Shown here piece after piece: positions 43,329-51,714 of a stretch of 64,000 bases of DNA; position 1 is the stretch's first letter, and each line of letters starts with the position of its first letter. The DNA is from Desulfobacterium sp. Its GTDB lineage: Bacteria; Desulfobacterota; Desulfobacteria; Desulfobacterales; Desulfobacteraceae. The DNA lies in the NCBI GenBank assembly GCA_030145245.1, contig JAQYWC010000082.1, positions 62,001 through 126,000 on the forward strand, given 5' to 3'. The translations under genes and the position numbers were made by a program. The notes under the pieces are model-generated. The model saw only the letters and a list, made by a program, of their open reading frames with translations. It ran no database searches and was not told the DNA's origin.

Positions 43329-44672
43329 TTGAATACCACACCAAAAGAAAGAGCCCTATCACCCTTTTCCATCCCCAACATCCGCTTGTTTATCGCCTTC
43401 AGGGTCTTGTTCAATTCAAGATTTTACTATCCGGTGTTCACCATCCTGTTCCTTGATTTCGGACTGACCGTGGCCCAGTTTTCCATGCTCAACGCCGTGT
43501 GGGCGGCCACCATTGTCCTTGCCGAAGTCCCCTCAGGGGCCCTGGCAGATATCATCGGGAGAAAACGGCTGCTTGTATTTGCGACACTGACCATGATTTT
43601 TGAGATCGGTATCATCAGTTTTGTTCCCACAACAGACCCTTCAACGGTTTTCATTGTTTTTCTGCTCAACCGTATTTTGAGCGGTCTTGCAGAAGCCGCA
43701 GCCAGCGGTGCGGATGAGGCCATTGCATATGATTCCCTGGCAGCGGAAGGCAACCCTGCCCAGTGGGGCCGGGTACTTGAAGTATTAACACGGTTTCAAT
43801 CCCTGGGGTTTATTGTTGCCATGGGTGTCGGAGCAGCTGTTTATGATCCGGATCTCCTGGAAAGAACAGGTCGTTTTTTCCAGCTTACCCTATCATTTCC
43901 CCAGACAACCACCATGCGATTTCCCTTATACCTTACGTTTATCCTGGCGTTTTTTGCATTTATCACCACCCTGAGAATGAAGGATCCGGCGGCCGGTTCC
44001 CTGGCCGGGGTTAAACAGAAACAGGTTCGACAGGCCTTTGGATTAACACTCAAGGCAGGCCTGTGGATCCGTAAAACCCCCTTTGTCCTGTCCGTCATCC
44101 TCTTTGGGATGCTGTTTGACGGCATTATCAGGATGGTCATCACCCTTTCCAGCCAATATTACAGGATGATCCAACTGCCTGAATCGGTTTTCGGCATCAT
44201 TGGCGCACTGGTTGCCATGCTCGGCCTTGTTATTCCCAAAATAGCCAGAAAAATTACAGAAACCAGCCCTCCGGCCCACGCCCTCTGGCTCACTGTCTTT
44301 TTAACGGGCACAGGCCTTGGCACAATGAACTTTTTCTGGCCCTATGCAGGGCTGATCCCTGCCCTGGTAACCTTCAGCGCCATGTACTTCACAGGCTTCT
44401 TTGTCAGCTATTATGTCAACCAGGTGACACCATCGGACCAGAGGGCAACGGTCCTGAGCTTCAAAGGCCTGGCCTACAACATTTCCTATGGTGTTTTAGG
44501 GGTTGCTTACGCCCTTCTTCTAAAGATCAAGAAACAGGGCATTCTTTCCGGAGATGTTGAGAACATGGTTTTTACGGACACGTTTTTCTGGTTCCCCATC
44601 ACTTTTATAACCGGCCTCCTTGCCCTGCTGGCAGTCTATCGCCTGTGGCTGAAAGGAACCTCCCCCCGGTAG
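43329..44672 (+). CDS. MFS transporter
   Basis: 447 residues from a TTG at 43329 that has AAGGAG five bases upstream; the frame stays open to another TTG at 43251 without ribosome site. About twelve hydrophobic segments are present. The first-half loop motif GALADIIGRKRLLVFATL is the classic MFS motif A, and GLAEAAASGADEAIAYDSLA fits the fifth helix. Substrate cannot be told from sequence. It stands alone on the plus strand, upstream of tpx. Confidence 0.85.
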   Translation: MNTTPKERALSPFSIPNIRLFIAFRVLFNSRFYYPVFTILFLDFGLTVAQFSMLNAVWAATIVLAEVPSGALADIIGRKRLLVFATLTMIFEIGIISFVPTTDPSTVFIVFLLNRILSGLAEAAASGADEAIAYDSLAAEGNPAQWGRVLEVLTRFQSLGFIVAMGVGAAVYDPDLLERTGRFFQLTLSFPQTTTMRFPLYLTFILAFFAFITTLRMKDPAAGSLAGVKQKQVRQAFGLTLKAGLWIRKTPFVLSVILFGMLFDGIIRMVITLSSQYYRMIQLPESVFGIIGALVAMLGLVIPKIARKITETSPPAHALWLTVFLTGTGLGTMNFFWPYAGLIPALVTFSAMYFTGFFVSYYVNQVTPSDQRATVLSFKGLAYNISYGVLGVAYALLLKIKKQGILSGDVENMVFTDTFFWFPITFITGLLALLAVYRLWLKGTSPR

Positions 44673-44730
44673 GAAAAACAGACTTGAGAATGCCTGTCCA
44701 AAGGCCCTTGACTAAGAATCCATTGAATAA

Positions 44731-44767
44731 TTGACAAATCATGGTAGAGTATTCCCTATCCTACCAT
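44731..44767 (+). promoter_or_regulatory. tpx promoter region with inverted repeat
   Basis: TTGACA (44731-44736) is followed immediately by the inverted repeat ATGGTAG (44741-44747) and CTACCAT (44761-44767), which covers the expected -10 region, 27 bases before the tpx ATG. It is a likely operator for a repressor of the peroxidase gene. Confidence 0.5.
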
Positions 44768-44793
44768 TCCATTTATTATAAAGGAGGTTTTCC

Positions 44794-45297
44794 ATGGCCA
44801 AGACCCTATTAGCAGGCAATCCCATCACCCTTGCGGGCGAGTTCCCGGCCGAAGCATCTGCCGCCAAAAATTTTACGGCAGTTCAACAGGACCTGTCAGA
44901 GGTTTCCCTTGAAACGTACAAAGGGAAAAAAATTGTTCTTAATATTTTCCCCAGCATTGATACGGACGTATGTGCCACATCTGTTCGCAAATTCAACGCA
45001 CAGGCAGGTTCCCTGGAAAACACCCAGGTCATCTGCCTGTCTGCGGATCTGCCCTTTGCCCATAAACGTTTCTGCGGTGCCGAAGGTATTGAAAACGTAA
45101 TCACCGCTTCCATATTCCGTAACCATGACTTTGCCACGGCTTACGGGGTGCTGATCACCAATGGCCCCCTGGCAGGACTCACCGCCCGGGCGGTGGTGGT
45201 GCTGAACGAAGCCCGTACAATTATCCATGCAGAACTGGTAGATGATATCACCCATGAACCGGATTACGAAGCTGCCCTGGCAGTTTTGAAGCCATAA
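44794..45297 (+). CDS. tpx: Thiol peroxidase (atypical 2-Cys peroxiredoxin)
   Basis: 167 residues, the normal Tpx length. The peroxidatic cysteine is in [15 protein letters not shown]. The resolving cysteine is in the later helix segment [14 protein letters not shown]. Other family blocks are [10 protein letters not shown]-like [16 protein letters not shown] and the final EPDYEAAL. It reduces H2O2 and alkyl hydroperoxides in the cytoplasm. AAAGGAGG precedes the ATG, and a possible operator overlaps the promoter. The VOC gene follows after 13 bases. Confidence 0.95.
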   Translation: MAKTLLAGNPITLAGEFPAEASAAKNFTAVQQDLSEVSLETYKGKKIVLNIFPSIDTDVCATSVRKFNAQAGSLENTQVICLSADLPFAHKRFCGAEGIENVITASIFRNHDFATAYGVLITNGPLAGLTARAVVVLNEARTIIHAELVDDITHEPDYEAALAVLKP

Positions 45298-45310
45298 GAA
45301 GGACATAATA

Positions 45311-45679
45311 ATGAAATTTACGATTGACCATTTTAATATCAATGTACTGGACCTTGAAAAAAGCCTGGCCTTCTACGACAAAGCCCTTGGCTTAAAAGAG
45401 GGGAAACGTAAAACAGCTGAGGACGGCAGCTATATCATCGTATACCTAGGAGACGGCATCACGTCAAACAAACTTGAACTTACCTGGCTCAAATCACAGG
45501 AACAACCCTATAACCTGGGCGATGAGGAGTTCCATATTGCCTTTAAAACCCCTGATTTCAAGGCAGCATATGACCTTCACAAAGGGATGGGCTGCATCTG
45601 CTATGAGAATAAGGAGATGGGCATTTACTTCATTAATGATCCCGACGGGTACTGGCTTGAAGTGGTACCGGTAAGATAA
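45311..45679 (+). CDS. Glyoxalase/VOC-superfamily protein (lactoylglutathione lyase-like)
   Basis: 122 residues with the vicinal-oxygen-chelate pattern: FTIDHFNINVLDLEKSLAFYDKALGL at the start and FINDPDGYWLEVVPVR at the end. The metal residues of glyoxalase I are matched by the first-strand His, Glu (LELTWL), His (EEFHIAF) and Glu (LEVV). It is likely a lactoylglutathione lyase or a thiol-adduct isomerase. It is co-directional with tpx, suggesting a detoxification pair. A decayed copy of its 3' end lies about 60 bases downstream. Confidence 0.85.
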   Translation: MKFTIDHFNINVLDLEKSLAFYDKALGLKEGKRKTAEDGSYIIVYLGDGITSNKLELTWLKSQEQPYNLGDEEFHIAFKTPDFKAAYDLHKGMGCICYENKEMGIYFINDPDGYWLEVVPVR

Positions 45680-45712
45680 ATCAGCTTTTTAGGATAGGCC
45701 ATCAGCCTTGCC

Positions 45713-45755
45713 GTGATCCATTCAAAAAGTGCTTGAAGTGGTGCTGGCAAGATAG
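45713..45755 (+). pseudogene. Decayed duplicate of the VOC gene 3' end
   Basis: CTTGAAGTGGTGCTGGCAAG followed by a TAG stop mirrors the last codons of the intact gene (CTTGAAGTGGTACCGGTAAG then TAA). Upstream, GATCC also aligns. Only about 40 bases survive. Confidence 0.6.
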
Positions 45756-45779
45756 CCCTGGTTCGTAACAAGTGAGCAT

Positions 45780-47177
45780 ATGATAATTTATGCCAAAATT
45801 GTTATGCTGCTCCTTTGTATCAATGCAACACCTGCGGTCATAATGCCATTTTGCGCAAGAAAGAGACCCTTTGGCACTCCCATGGACTTTGGCCTGCGTT
45901 TCCGGGACGGCCGGACCTGGTTTGGAAAGCACAAGACCGTGGGCGGATTCGGGTTCGGGATTCTGGCGGGGTGCTCCATTGGTTATCTTCTTGGATTCCC
46001 CCTCTCCCTGGGGTTTGGCGCAGGTTTCCTGGCCATGGCAGGAGACAGCGTATCAAGCTTTATCAAAAGACGATTCAGCTATGACGAGGGAACAGAGATC
46101 CTCATCCTGGACCAGGTCTTCCAGGGAGGATTCCCCCTTTTTTTATTCCACCGCGTCTACGGATTTTCCCCCCAGGCCTCGGTCGCTTTGCTCATCATAT
46201 TTATCGCGGCGGGAATATTTGGATCCCGGTTACACCGGAGATTCTTTTTGCCGTCCCACCAAAAGGCTGACACCGTGATCCGGTCGAACTCCGGGTTCAA
46301 GGAGTGGAGGGCATGCCATATCGCCCTCTCCCCGGTCTCCCGGCTGTTTAATTTTGAAAACGTCGTATACTACCGGCTGCTCATGCAGACCTGCTTCAAG
46401 CTGTCCGGACTCTACGACCGGGGAGTTAACAACGCCCTCAGAATCAGGGTCAACGCACTTAGTTTCTCCTTCAAGCACCTGCCGGAAGCCTTTGACCAGT
46501 ATAAGATCCTCTTCATGAGCGACCTTCACCTGGATGGCCTGGACGGCCTTACGGAGCGACTCATCGAGATCGCCGGTCAACAGCCGGTGGATCTCTGCCT
46601 CCTGGGCGGTGATTACCGGATGGAGATGTACGGCCAGTTTGAAAAGGCCAATGAAAAACTGGGAAGACTTGTTCAACATATCCAGGCCAGGGACGGCGTG
46701 TTCGGAATCCTCGGCAACCACGACTGCCTCGAGATCGCGCCCGATCTCGAAGACTCCAACGTCTGCATGCTGATCAACGACGCCATGGTCCTGGAACGGA
46801 ACGGCCAGCACCTTGCCATCTGCGGCGTGGACGATCCCCACTACTACCGGTGCCACGACCTTGACAAAGCCCTCAGGGAGGTCCCGGAAACCGCATTCTC
46901 CATCCTCCTTGCCCATTCCCCGGAAATCATCAACAGCCTGGACCATCACGATATCGATCTCTGCCTCTCCGGCCACACCCACGGCGGCCAGATCTGCCTG
47001 CCGTTTATCGGACCAGTGTTTACCCACTGCCCGGTGCCAAGGCGCTTTGTCTCAGGCCGCTGGCAGCACAACAACACCTGCGGCTACACCTCCTGCGGGG
47101 CAGGCTCATCAGGAATTCCGGTCAGGTACAACTGCCGGCCCGAAGTCCTGGTGATCACCCTGAACCGAACTCCCTGA
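45780..47177 (+). CDS. CDP-archaeol synthase-like membrane domain fused to a metallophosphoesterase
   Basis: 465 residues. The N-terminal part (about 1-155) is hydrophobic and carries the CarS/DUF46 pattern: N15-x2-P18, GTPMDFG (32-38), RDGRTWFGKHKT (42-53), then GDSVSSFIKRRF. In archaea this family makes CDP-archaeol from CTP. The C-terminal part (about 245-465) is a calcineurin-like phosphoesterase with FMSDLHLDG, LGGDYRM, ILGNHDCLE, LLAHSPE and SGHTHGGQ, all metal ligands intact, of the YaeI-like type. The combination suggests membrane phospholipid or lipid-pyrophosphate chemistry (inference). No signal peptide is apparent beyond the membrane segments. Confidence 0.85.
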   Translation: MIIYAKIVMLLLCINATPAVIMPFCARKRPFGTPMDFGLRFRDGRTWFGKHKTVGGFGFGILAGCSIGYLLGFPLSLGFGAGFLAMAGDSVSSFIKRRFSYDEGTEILILDQVFQGGFPLFLFHRVYGFSPQASVALLIIFIAAGIFGSRLHRRFFLPSHQKADTVIRSNSGFKEWRACHIALSPVSRLFNFENVVYYRLLMQTCFKLSGLYDRGVNNALRIRVNALSFSFKHLPEAFDQYKILFMSDLHLDGLDGLTERLIEIAGQQPVDLCLLGGDYRMEMYGQFEKANEKLGRLVQHIQARDGVFGILGNHDCLEIAPDLEDSNVCMLINDAMVLERNGQHLAICGVDDPHYYRCHDLDKALREVPETAFSILLAHSPEIINSLDHHDIDLCLSGHTHGGQICLPFIGPVFTHCPVPRRFVSGRWQHNNTCGYTSCGAGSSGIPVRYNCRPEVLVITLNRTP

Positions 47178-47257
47178 CCTGATTTTTCAGCTTCAGTTTT
47201 TGCCATGGGCCTCCGAAATATAGGGTAGCAAGCCGTTAATCACAAAGGAGGTACCAG

Positions 47258-47791
47258 ATGATAAACACCGGCTACAGCATCAACCCGTTTCAAAAACCAG
47301 GCTACAGGTTAATGCAAACAAGCGGTTCGAACCAGATCACTGGCAGGTCGACAACCCATTCACTTACCGTCAACACGGTTCAATTTTCTTTCAGCGCCAG
47401 GGAAAACACCTGGCTCAGCACCCGAACCCAGGGGATGATCGACCAGTTCAACCTCCTGAGCGATCAGCAAAAACAGGATTTCACCGTTGACAACACGCCC
47501 CTGTCCCAACTCACACCGGAAAAGGCCTCAAGCCTAGTGGGCGAGGACGGCTACTATGGCGTGGCAAAGACCTCCCAGCGCATCGCCGACTTTGTATTAA
47601 ACGGGGCCGGAGATGACATGGATCGTCTCAAACAGGGTCGGACAGGGGTTCTCAGGGGATTTGAAGACGCTGAAAAGGCCTGGGGAGGAAAACTTCCCGA
47701 CATCAGTTACCAAACCATTGAAAAGGCTTTAAACTCCATTGACGACAGGATCAGCGAACTCGGGGGCAACATCGTCGAGACCACGGCATGA
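47258..47791 (+). CDS. Conserved-looking protein of unknown function
   Basis: 177 residues with AAAGGAGG six bases before the ATG. Ser/Thr/Asn-rich N-terminal half; the C-terminal half is helical, with YQTIEKALNSIDDRISELGG near the end. There is no signal peptide, membrane segment or metal motif. It resembles short deltaproteobacterial proteins without assigned role that I cannot name. The small 78-residue gene follows after 46 bases. Confidence 0.6.
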   Translation: MINTGYSINPFQKPGYRLMQTSGSNQITGRSTTHSLTVNTVQFSFSARENTWLSTRTQGMIDQFNLLSDQQKQDFTVDNTPLSQLTPEKASSLVGEDGYYGVAKTSQRIADFVLNGAGDDMDRLKQGRTGVLRGFEDAEKAWGGKLPDISYQTIEKALNSIDDRISELGGNIVETTA

Positions 47792-47837
47792 CCCGGTTCA
47801 CCCAGGGAAAAACCCAACCCAAGGGGTACCCGGAAAA

Positions 47838-48074
47838 ATGATACCCCTCGAGGTTAAATGTTATTCCGGATACAGGGGAGAAGAGACGCCCCGCTCCATG
47901 ACGATTCACGGAAAAGAGATCCGTGTGAAAAAGCTGATCGACAGCTGGCTTGCCCCTGACCACCGCTATTTTAAATTTACAGGCTCTGACCATGGAACCT
48001 ATATCATACGGCACGATTCCCAAAACAACACCTGGGAACTTACATTCTACAAGGAGCCGCCCCTTGTTCAATGA
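47838..48074 (+). CDS. Small conserved-looking protein, unknown function
   Basis: 78 residues from the ATG at 47838. Pattern: VKCYSGYRGEETPRSMTIHGKEIRVKKLIDSW, then YFKFTGSDHGTYIIRHDSQNNTWELTFY. This is an all-beta, single-domain layout I associate with small uncharacterised proteins of sulfate reducers. The ribosome site is weak. The frame is open for 33 codons upstream but overlaps the preceding gene. It converges on fadL. Confidence 0.55.
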   Translation: MIPLEVKCYSGYRGEETPRSMTIHGKEIRVKKLIDSWLAPDHRYFKFTGSDHGTYIIRHDSQNNTWELTFYKEPPLVQ

Positions 48075-48092
48075 TCGTTTAGTAACGCCTTG

Positions 48093-48122
48093 ACGGCCCC
48101 GGAGCCATCCCCGGGCCAGTCT
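48093..48122. terminator. GC-rich hairpin between converging genes
   Basis: GGCCC (48095-48099) and GGGCC (48113-48117) arms with additional inner pairs, lying in the 63-base gap between the 78-residue gene and fadL. A short T-containing tail follows. Confidence 0.4.
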
Positions 48123-48137
48123 TATTGAATAAATTAT

Positions 48138-49418
48138 CTAGAAACCGAGGTTAAAACCGATGCCGATGGTGGTTGTGGAATTTTCGGTCTTGATCTCACC
48201 CGGGATCATGGTGTTGGAGAGATCCTTGTCGTCCCAGATGGTCCTGCCCAGGGCCAGGTTCACCTTCATATTCTTCTTGAATTCATAGGCAACCCCGCAT
48301 CCAAGATGCCAGTTGTCGGTGTAAAGGACCTCATAGGATCCCAGGTTAGCCTGGTAGTATCCGTCGATATCGTCCCACATGAAATCGGTGTAGGTGGTTC
48401 CGGCACTTGCAAGGAGAGTGGGGGTAAACTTGTAGGAAACCGCAATACCAACCGCCTGGGTATCCCCTGCCATGCCGGAGATATCCCTTCCGGCAGCGTC
48501 CCTGCCCCAATCGGCCTCCTCCTGAAACCAATAGGAATAATTGATTTCGCCGTAGAGCTTGTCTGAAAAATCATATCCCAACCCCATACCGAGCATGCCC
48601 GGATAATCCCGGGGGCTTTCACTGCCATCCACAAACATGCCCAGATCGTCCCGGTTCACATCGGTCTCAAGGTCCAGGGCCACCCTGGACAGATACTGGA
48701 CTCCCAGGTTCAGGTCCGGCGTCAGGTTGACGTTGACCCCGGCAATAAATCCAAAACCATCGGCCTCATCGTCAATATCGACCTTCAGACGCGTTCGCAC
48801 GACATTTCCGCCGCCAAGATCGTTGATGCCGGTCAGCCCGGCTTTGGTATTATTTTCGATGAACATGTACCGAAGTCCCAGGGCAACGGAGACTCGATCG
48901 TTAATCTGGTAGGCGCCACCAAAGGTCAGGGTGTTGTAGATGGATTCCGCCTCCAGAAAATCATCGTCAAAACCCTGGACTGCCCCCCCCATGATCATGT
49001 TCATGCCGATCATGTCCGTGGTGATGGAACCGTCGGGGTAGTCGACCACAGCTCCGCCGCCGGGGATGTAATATCCGCCGAAAAGGGCCCAGTTATCCTT
49101 ATTGTAGGTGACATATAAATTGGGTAGCAACCAGTCGACATCGTCCTGCTCATGGCTTTGGGAACCCATTCCCAGGTCATAGGTGTGCTTAGGTTTTCGA
49201 ATCAGGGTCTGGTTACCGATGTTCACCTGTAACCCGTCAGGCAGCTGGGTGATTCCGCCGGGATTGTAGATCACGATATCGGCGGCATCCGTGGCAGCGT
49301 TCCGGTTGCCGGTACGAATCCACTCCACACTCATGTTGGACAGATTATCAATGTTGGCAAAAAGATCTCCGGCTCCCAGAAAGGAAAGAATCACGGCAAC
49401 GAGTACGACTTTCTTCAT
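48138..49418 (-). CDS. FadL/OmpP1/TodX-type outer-membrane transporter
   Basis: 426 residues; ATG 49418 with AGGAGG upstream. A signal peptide (VVLVAVILSFLGAGDLFA) is followed by the FadL hatch-type start NMSVEWIRTGNRNAATDAADIVIYNPGGI. The body consists of alternating beta strands, ending TTTIGIGFNLGF with the C-terminal Phe used in outer-membrane assembly. It should import hydrophobic substrates such as long-chain fatty acids or hydrocarbons. It stands alone on the minus strand, divergent from the solute-binding protein gene. Confidence 0.9.
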   Translation of the reverse strand: MKKVVLVAVILSFLGAGDLFANIDNLSNMSVEWIRTGNRNAATDAADIVIYNPGGITQLPDGLQVNIGNQTLIRKPKHTYDLGMGSQSHEQDDVDWLLPNLYVTYNKDNWALFGGYYIPGGGAVVDYPDGSITTDMIGMNMIMGGAVQGFDDDFLEAESIYNTLTFGGAYQINDRVSVALGLRYMFIENNTKAGLTGINDLGGGNVVRTRLKVDIDDEADGFGFIAGVNVNLTPDLNLGVQYLSRVALDLETDVNRDDLGMFVDGSESPRDYPGMLGMGLGYDFSDKLYGEINYSYWFQEEADWGRDAAGRDISGMAGDTQAVGIAVSYKFTPTLLASAGTTYTDFMWDDIDGYYQANLGSYEVLYTDNWHLGCGVAYEFKKNMKVNLALGRTIWDDKDLSNTMIPGEIKTENSTTTIGIGFNLGF

Positions 49419-49590
49419 CAAGGCCTCCTCATAATAGAAAACAGGTGATGCATAGTTGATTGCATCCGGCAGCTCGACCGCCGGAACTCGTAAGCAGGAA
49501 CAGAACAGTTATCCCCTTAAGAAATGAAGATACACATAAAGAACAATATTCAAATTTCCGACGACTTGTCAACCAGAAGTTAAAATTCAT

Positions 49591-49620
49591 TTGACAGTAC
49601 AGGAGTGTCCTGCTTACACT
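49591..49620 (+). promoter_or_regulatory. Promoter of the solute-binding protein gene with palindrome in the spacer
   Basis: TTGACA (49591-49596), 18-base spacer, TACACT (49615-49620). The spacer contains CAGGA-gtg-TCCTG (49600-49612), a perfect inverted repeat placed as in MerR-type promoters. Confidence 0.5.
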
Positions 49621-49684
49621 ATCTATTAATTAATTGGACCATCACCCCCGCGGATGGGCGAAAACAAACCTGGGGAGGGGAACC

Positions 49685-50440
49685 ATGAGACATTTAATAC
49701 CCATGGCTATTTTATTGACGATCTTCAGCTGTTGTGCCTTTGCACCACTGCTGTTTGCCCAGCCAAAGACGATCACCCTGGCGACCGACGCCTTTGCGCC
49801 TTACTACGGGGATGGGATACTCAACCAGGGATTTGTTACGGAAATTACACGGGAAGCCCTGAAACGATCCGGGTATGACCTTACCATGGAGTTCATGACC
49901 TGGAAGCGGGCCATGGAGTTGAGCCGCCAGGGGAGATATTCCGGTGTTTTGGGTGCCTACTACACGGCGAAGCGAAATAGGGATTTTGTCTATTCAATAC
50001 CGGTTGCCAGGGTGGAGGTTGTGCTCATGTCCCGTAAAGGAGCCAATATCGCCTATACGACCCTGGAAGCTCTCAAGCCGTATAGAATCGGGACAATCCG
50101 GGGATATACCAACACAAAAGCCTTTGATTCGGCAGATTTTTTAAGCAAGGATCCTGTAGAAAAAAACGAGCAGAATCTTAAGAAACTGATCAACAATCGT
50201 GTGGACCTGGTGATCAACTCAAGGGCCGTTCTCCAACATGTCATCACCACGAAAATGCCTTACGTGGCACACCTGGTTGAATTTGTGGAACCCCCTCTCC
50301 AGATAAGCGACCTTTACGTCATGTTTACGCGAAAAGACCCCAACCACGAGACCTATGTAAACGCGCTGAACAAGGGCTATGGGACGATGAAACGTGACGG
50401 CACCCTTGATGAAATACTCACACGCCACGGTTTTAAGTAG
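49685..50440 (+). CDS. Periplasmic solute-binding protein (family 3 type)
   Basis: 251 residues; start 49685 follows GGGGAGGGG. The signal peptide (AILLTIFSCCAFAPLLFA) is followed by a bacterial family 3 binding domain: KTITLATDAFAPYYGDGILNQGFVTEITREALKRSGYDL, later YRIGTIRGYTNT and the final LNKGYGTMKRDGTLDEILTRHGFK. Such proteins bind amino acids or similar small polar ligands. No permease or ATPase gene is adjacent, so it may act as an orphan receptor or use a distant transporter. Confidence 0.85.
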   Translation: MRHLIPMAILLTIFSCCAFAPLLFAQPKTITLATDAFAPYYGDGILNQGFVTEITREALKRSGYDLTMEFMTWKRAMELSRQGRYSGVLGAYYTAKRNRDFVYSIPVARVEVVLMSRKGANIAYTTLEALKPYRIGTIRGYTNTKAFDSADFLSKDPVEKNEQNLKKLINNRVDLVINSRAVLQHVITTKMPYVAHLVEFVEPPLQISDLYVMFTRKDPNHETYVNALNKGYGTMKRDGTLDEILTRHGFK

Positions 50441-50444
50441 GTCC

Positions 50445-51380
50445 CTACTGGAGAAGGGAGTCATTCATGGCGACCCTTCTTACAAGCTCCCGGTAATCCA
50501 CGGCACCGGAGCAGCCCGGAGCAAACTCAAAAATGGTCTTGCCAAAGGAGGGGGCCTCACTGAAATTCTCATTATAGCGGATGGGTTTACAGATCTGCTC
50601 CCTGTAGAGTTTTTTAAGCCTGGCAAAGATCAGCTGTGGGTTCCTGATCCTCGTGTCCATGAAGGTCGGCACCACATATTTCAACGACACATCCTGCCTG
50701 TACTTCTGGATGGAGGCAAGGCTCTTCATGAACTCGGAAAGCCCGTGCAGCGGCATCGCCTCCAGGGCCACCGGTATCAAAATCTCCGTTGAATAGAACA
50801 GGACGTTGACCGTGAGCTGGTCCCAGCCCGGAGAGGTGTCGATGATGATGAAATCAAATTTCGTATCCAGGGGCTTGAGGGACTCAGAAAGGGTCCACTC
50901 GGCCCCGAAACTCTTTCGGTCGATGATCCTTTTTACCCCGGCAAGGGACTTGCCCCCGCCAAGGAGCCAGAGATTCTTTCTTGCCTGGATGATCGCCTCG
51001 TCAGGGCTCAGCTCCCCGGTCAACAATTCGGTGAGCCCGGCCTCGGGCTTTTTGCCCAGGATATAACCGGACTGTCCCTGGGTGTCGGTATCCACAAGCA
51101 GGACCTTGTAACCGGCCAGGGCCAGCCCCGCGCTCAGGTTTACCGAGGTGGTGGTCTTGCCCACCCCCCCCTTGCTGAGGGTAACGCAGATTTTCCTTGC
51201 CACATCCAGGGTCTTTGGCGTATCGGATGTTACCGCCTCCTGGGCCCGAAGCTGGTCGACCTGGACGGGAAATCTGTGGCTGCAGGCTTTGCATCGCGCA
51301 ACAATCGTCTTTCCTGTTGGAATATTATCAATGTTTACCCGGTGCTTTTTAGAGCACTTGGGACAGACAATAACACTCAC
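50445..51380 (-). CDS. ParA/MinD-like ATPase with N-terminal MJ0042 zinc ribbon
   Basis: 311 residues from a GTG at 51380 with AAAGGAGG four bases upstream. The first 40 residues form a CPKC...CKAC zinc ribbon of the MJ0042 type. The ParA-type ATPase follows: deviant Walker A LSKGGVGKTTTSVNLSAGLA, the VDTDTQGQ motif and FIIIDTSPGWD. ParA-like ATPases position plasmids, chromosomes or protein machines. No parB is nearby. The GTGA start overlaps the stop of the 106-residue gene, and a PilZ-like gene lies upstream, so the three form one unit. Confidence 0.88.
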   Translation of the reverse strand: MSVIVCPKCSKKHRVNIDNIPTGKTIVARCKACSHRFPVQVDQLRAQEAVTSDTPKTLDVARKICVTLSKGGVGKTTTSVNLSAGLALAGYKVLLVDTDTQGQSGYILGKKPEAGLTELLTGELSPDEAIIQARKNLWLLGGGKSLAGVKRIIDRKSFGAEWTLSESLKPLDTKFDFIIIDTSPGWDQLTVNVLFYSTEILIPVALEAMPLHGLSEFMKSLASIQKYRQDVSLKYVVPTFMDTRIRNPQLIFARLKKLYREQICKPIRYNENFSEAPSFGKTIFEFAPGCSGAVDYRELVRRVAMNDSLLQ

Positions 51381-51697
51381 GATTCCTCCTTTTTCAACTC
51401 TTCCACGATGGCGTCCATGGCGATGTTGGCAATGCGGTCGATGGAGATGGTCCCCTTGGTCTCCCGTGAGACCTTGATCCGTATTTTTGCCTTTGACTCC
51501 CAAACCTGGATGGTGACATTATCCCGGGACAGCTCCCAGGATCTGTCTATCTCAGGTTCCGGGAGACCTGCTTCGGCATCATCGTCGGCGCTTCTGTAGA
51601 TCAGACAGTTGAGCTCATCCATCTCAGGGAACTTTTCACCATCATCCTTGCCGCTTAAAAGGTTATCCATCACATCTTTTTTCTTATCTTCGCCCAT
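51377..51697 (-). CDS. Unknown acidic protein in the PilZ-ParA operon
   Basis: 106 residues with GGAG seven bases before the ATG. An acidic N-terminal half (SADDDAEAGLPEPEIDRSW) leads to a predicted strand-helix C-terminal half, VTIQVWESKAKIRIKVSRET...IANIAMDAIVEELKKEES. No known motif. Its stop overlaps the ParA-like gene's GTG start by 4 bases, so the products are probably made together and may interact. Function unknown. Confidence 0.65.
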   Translation of the reverse strand: MGEDKKKDVMDNLLSGKDDGEKFPEMDELNCLIYRSADDDAEAGLPEPEIDRSWELSRDNVTIQVWESKAKIRIKVSRETKGTISIDRIANIAMDAIVEELKKEES

Positions 51698-51714
51698 ACT
51701 ATTGCTCCAGCCCT

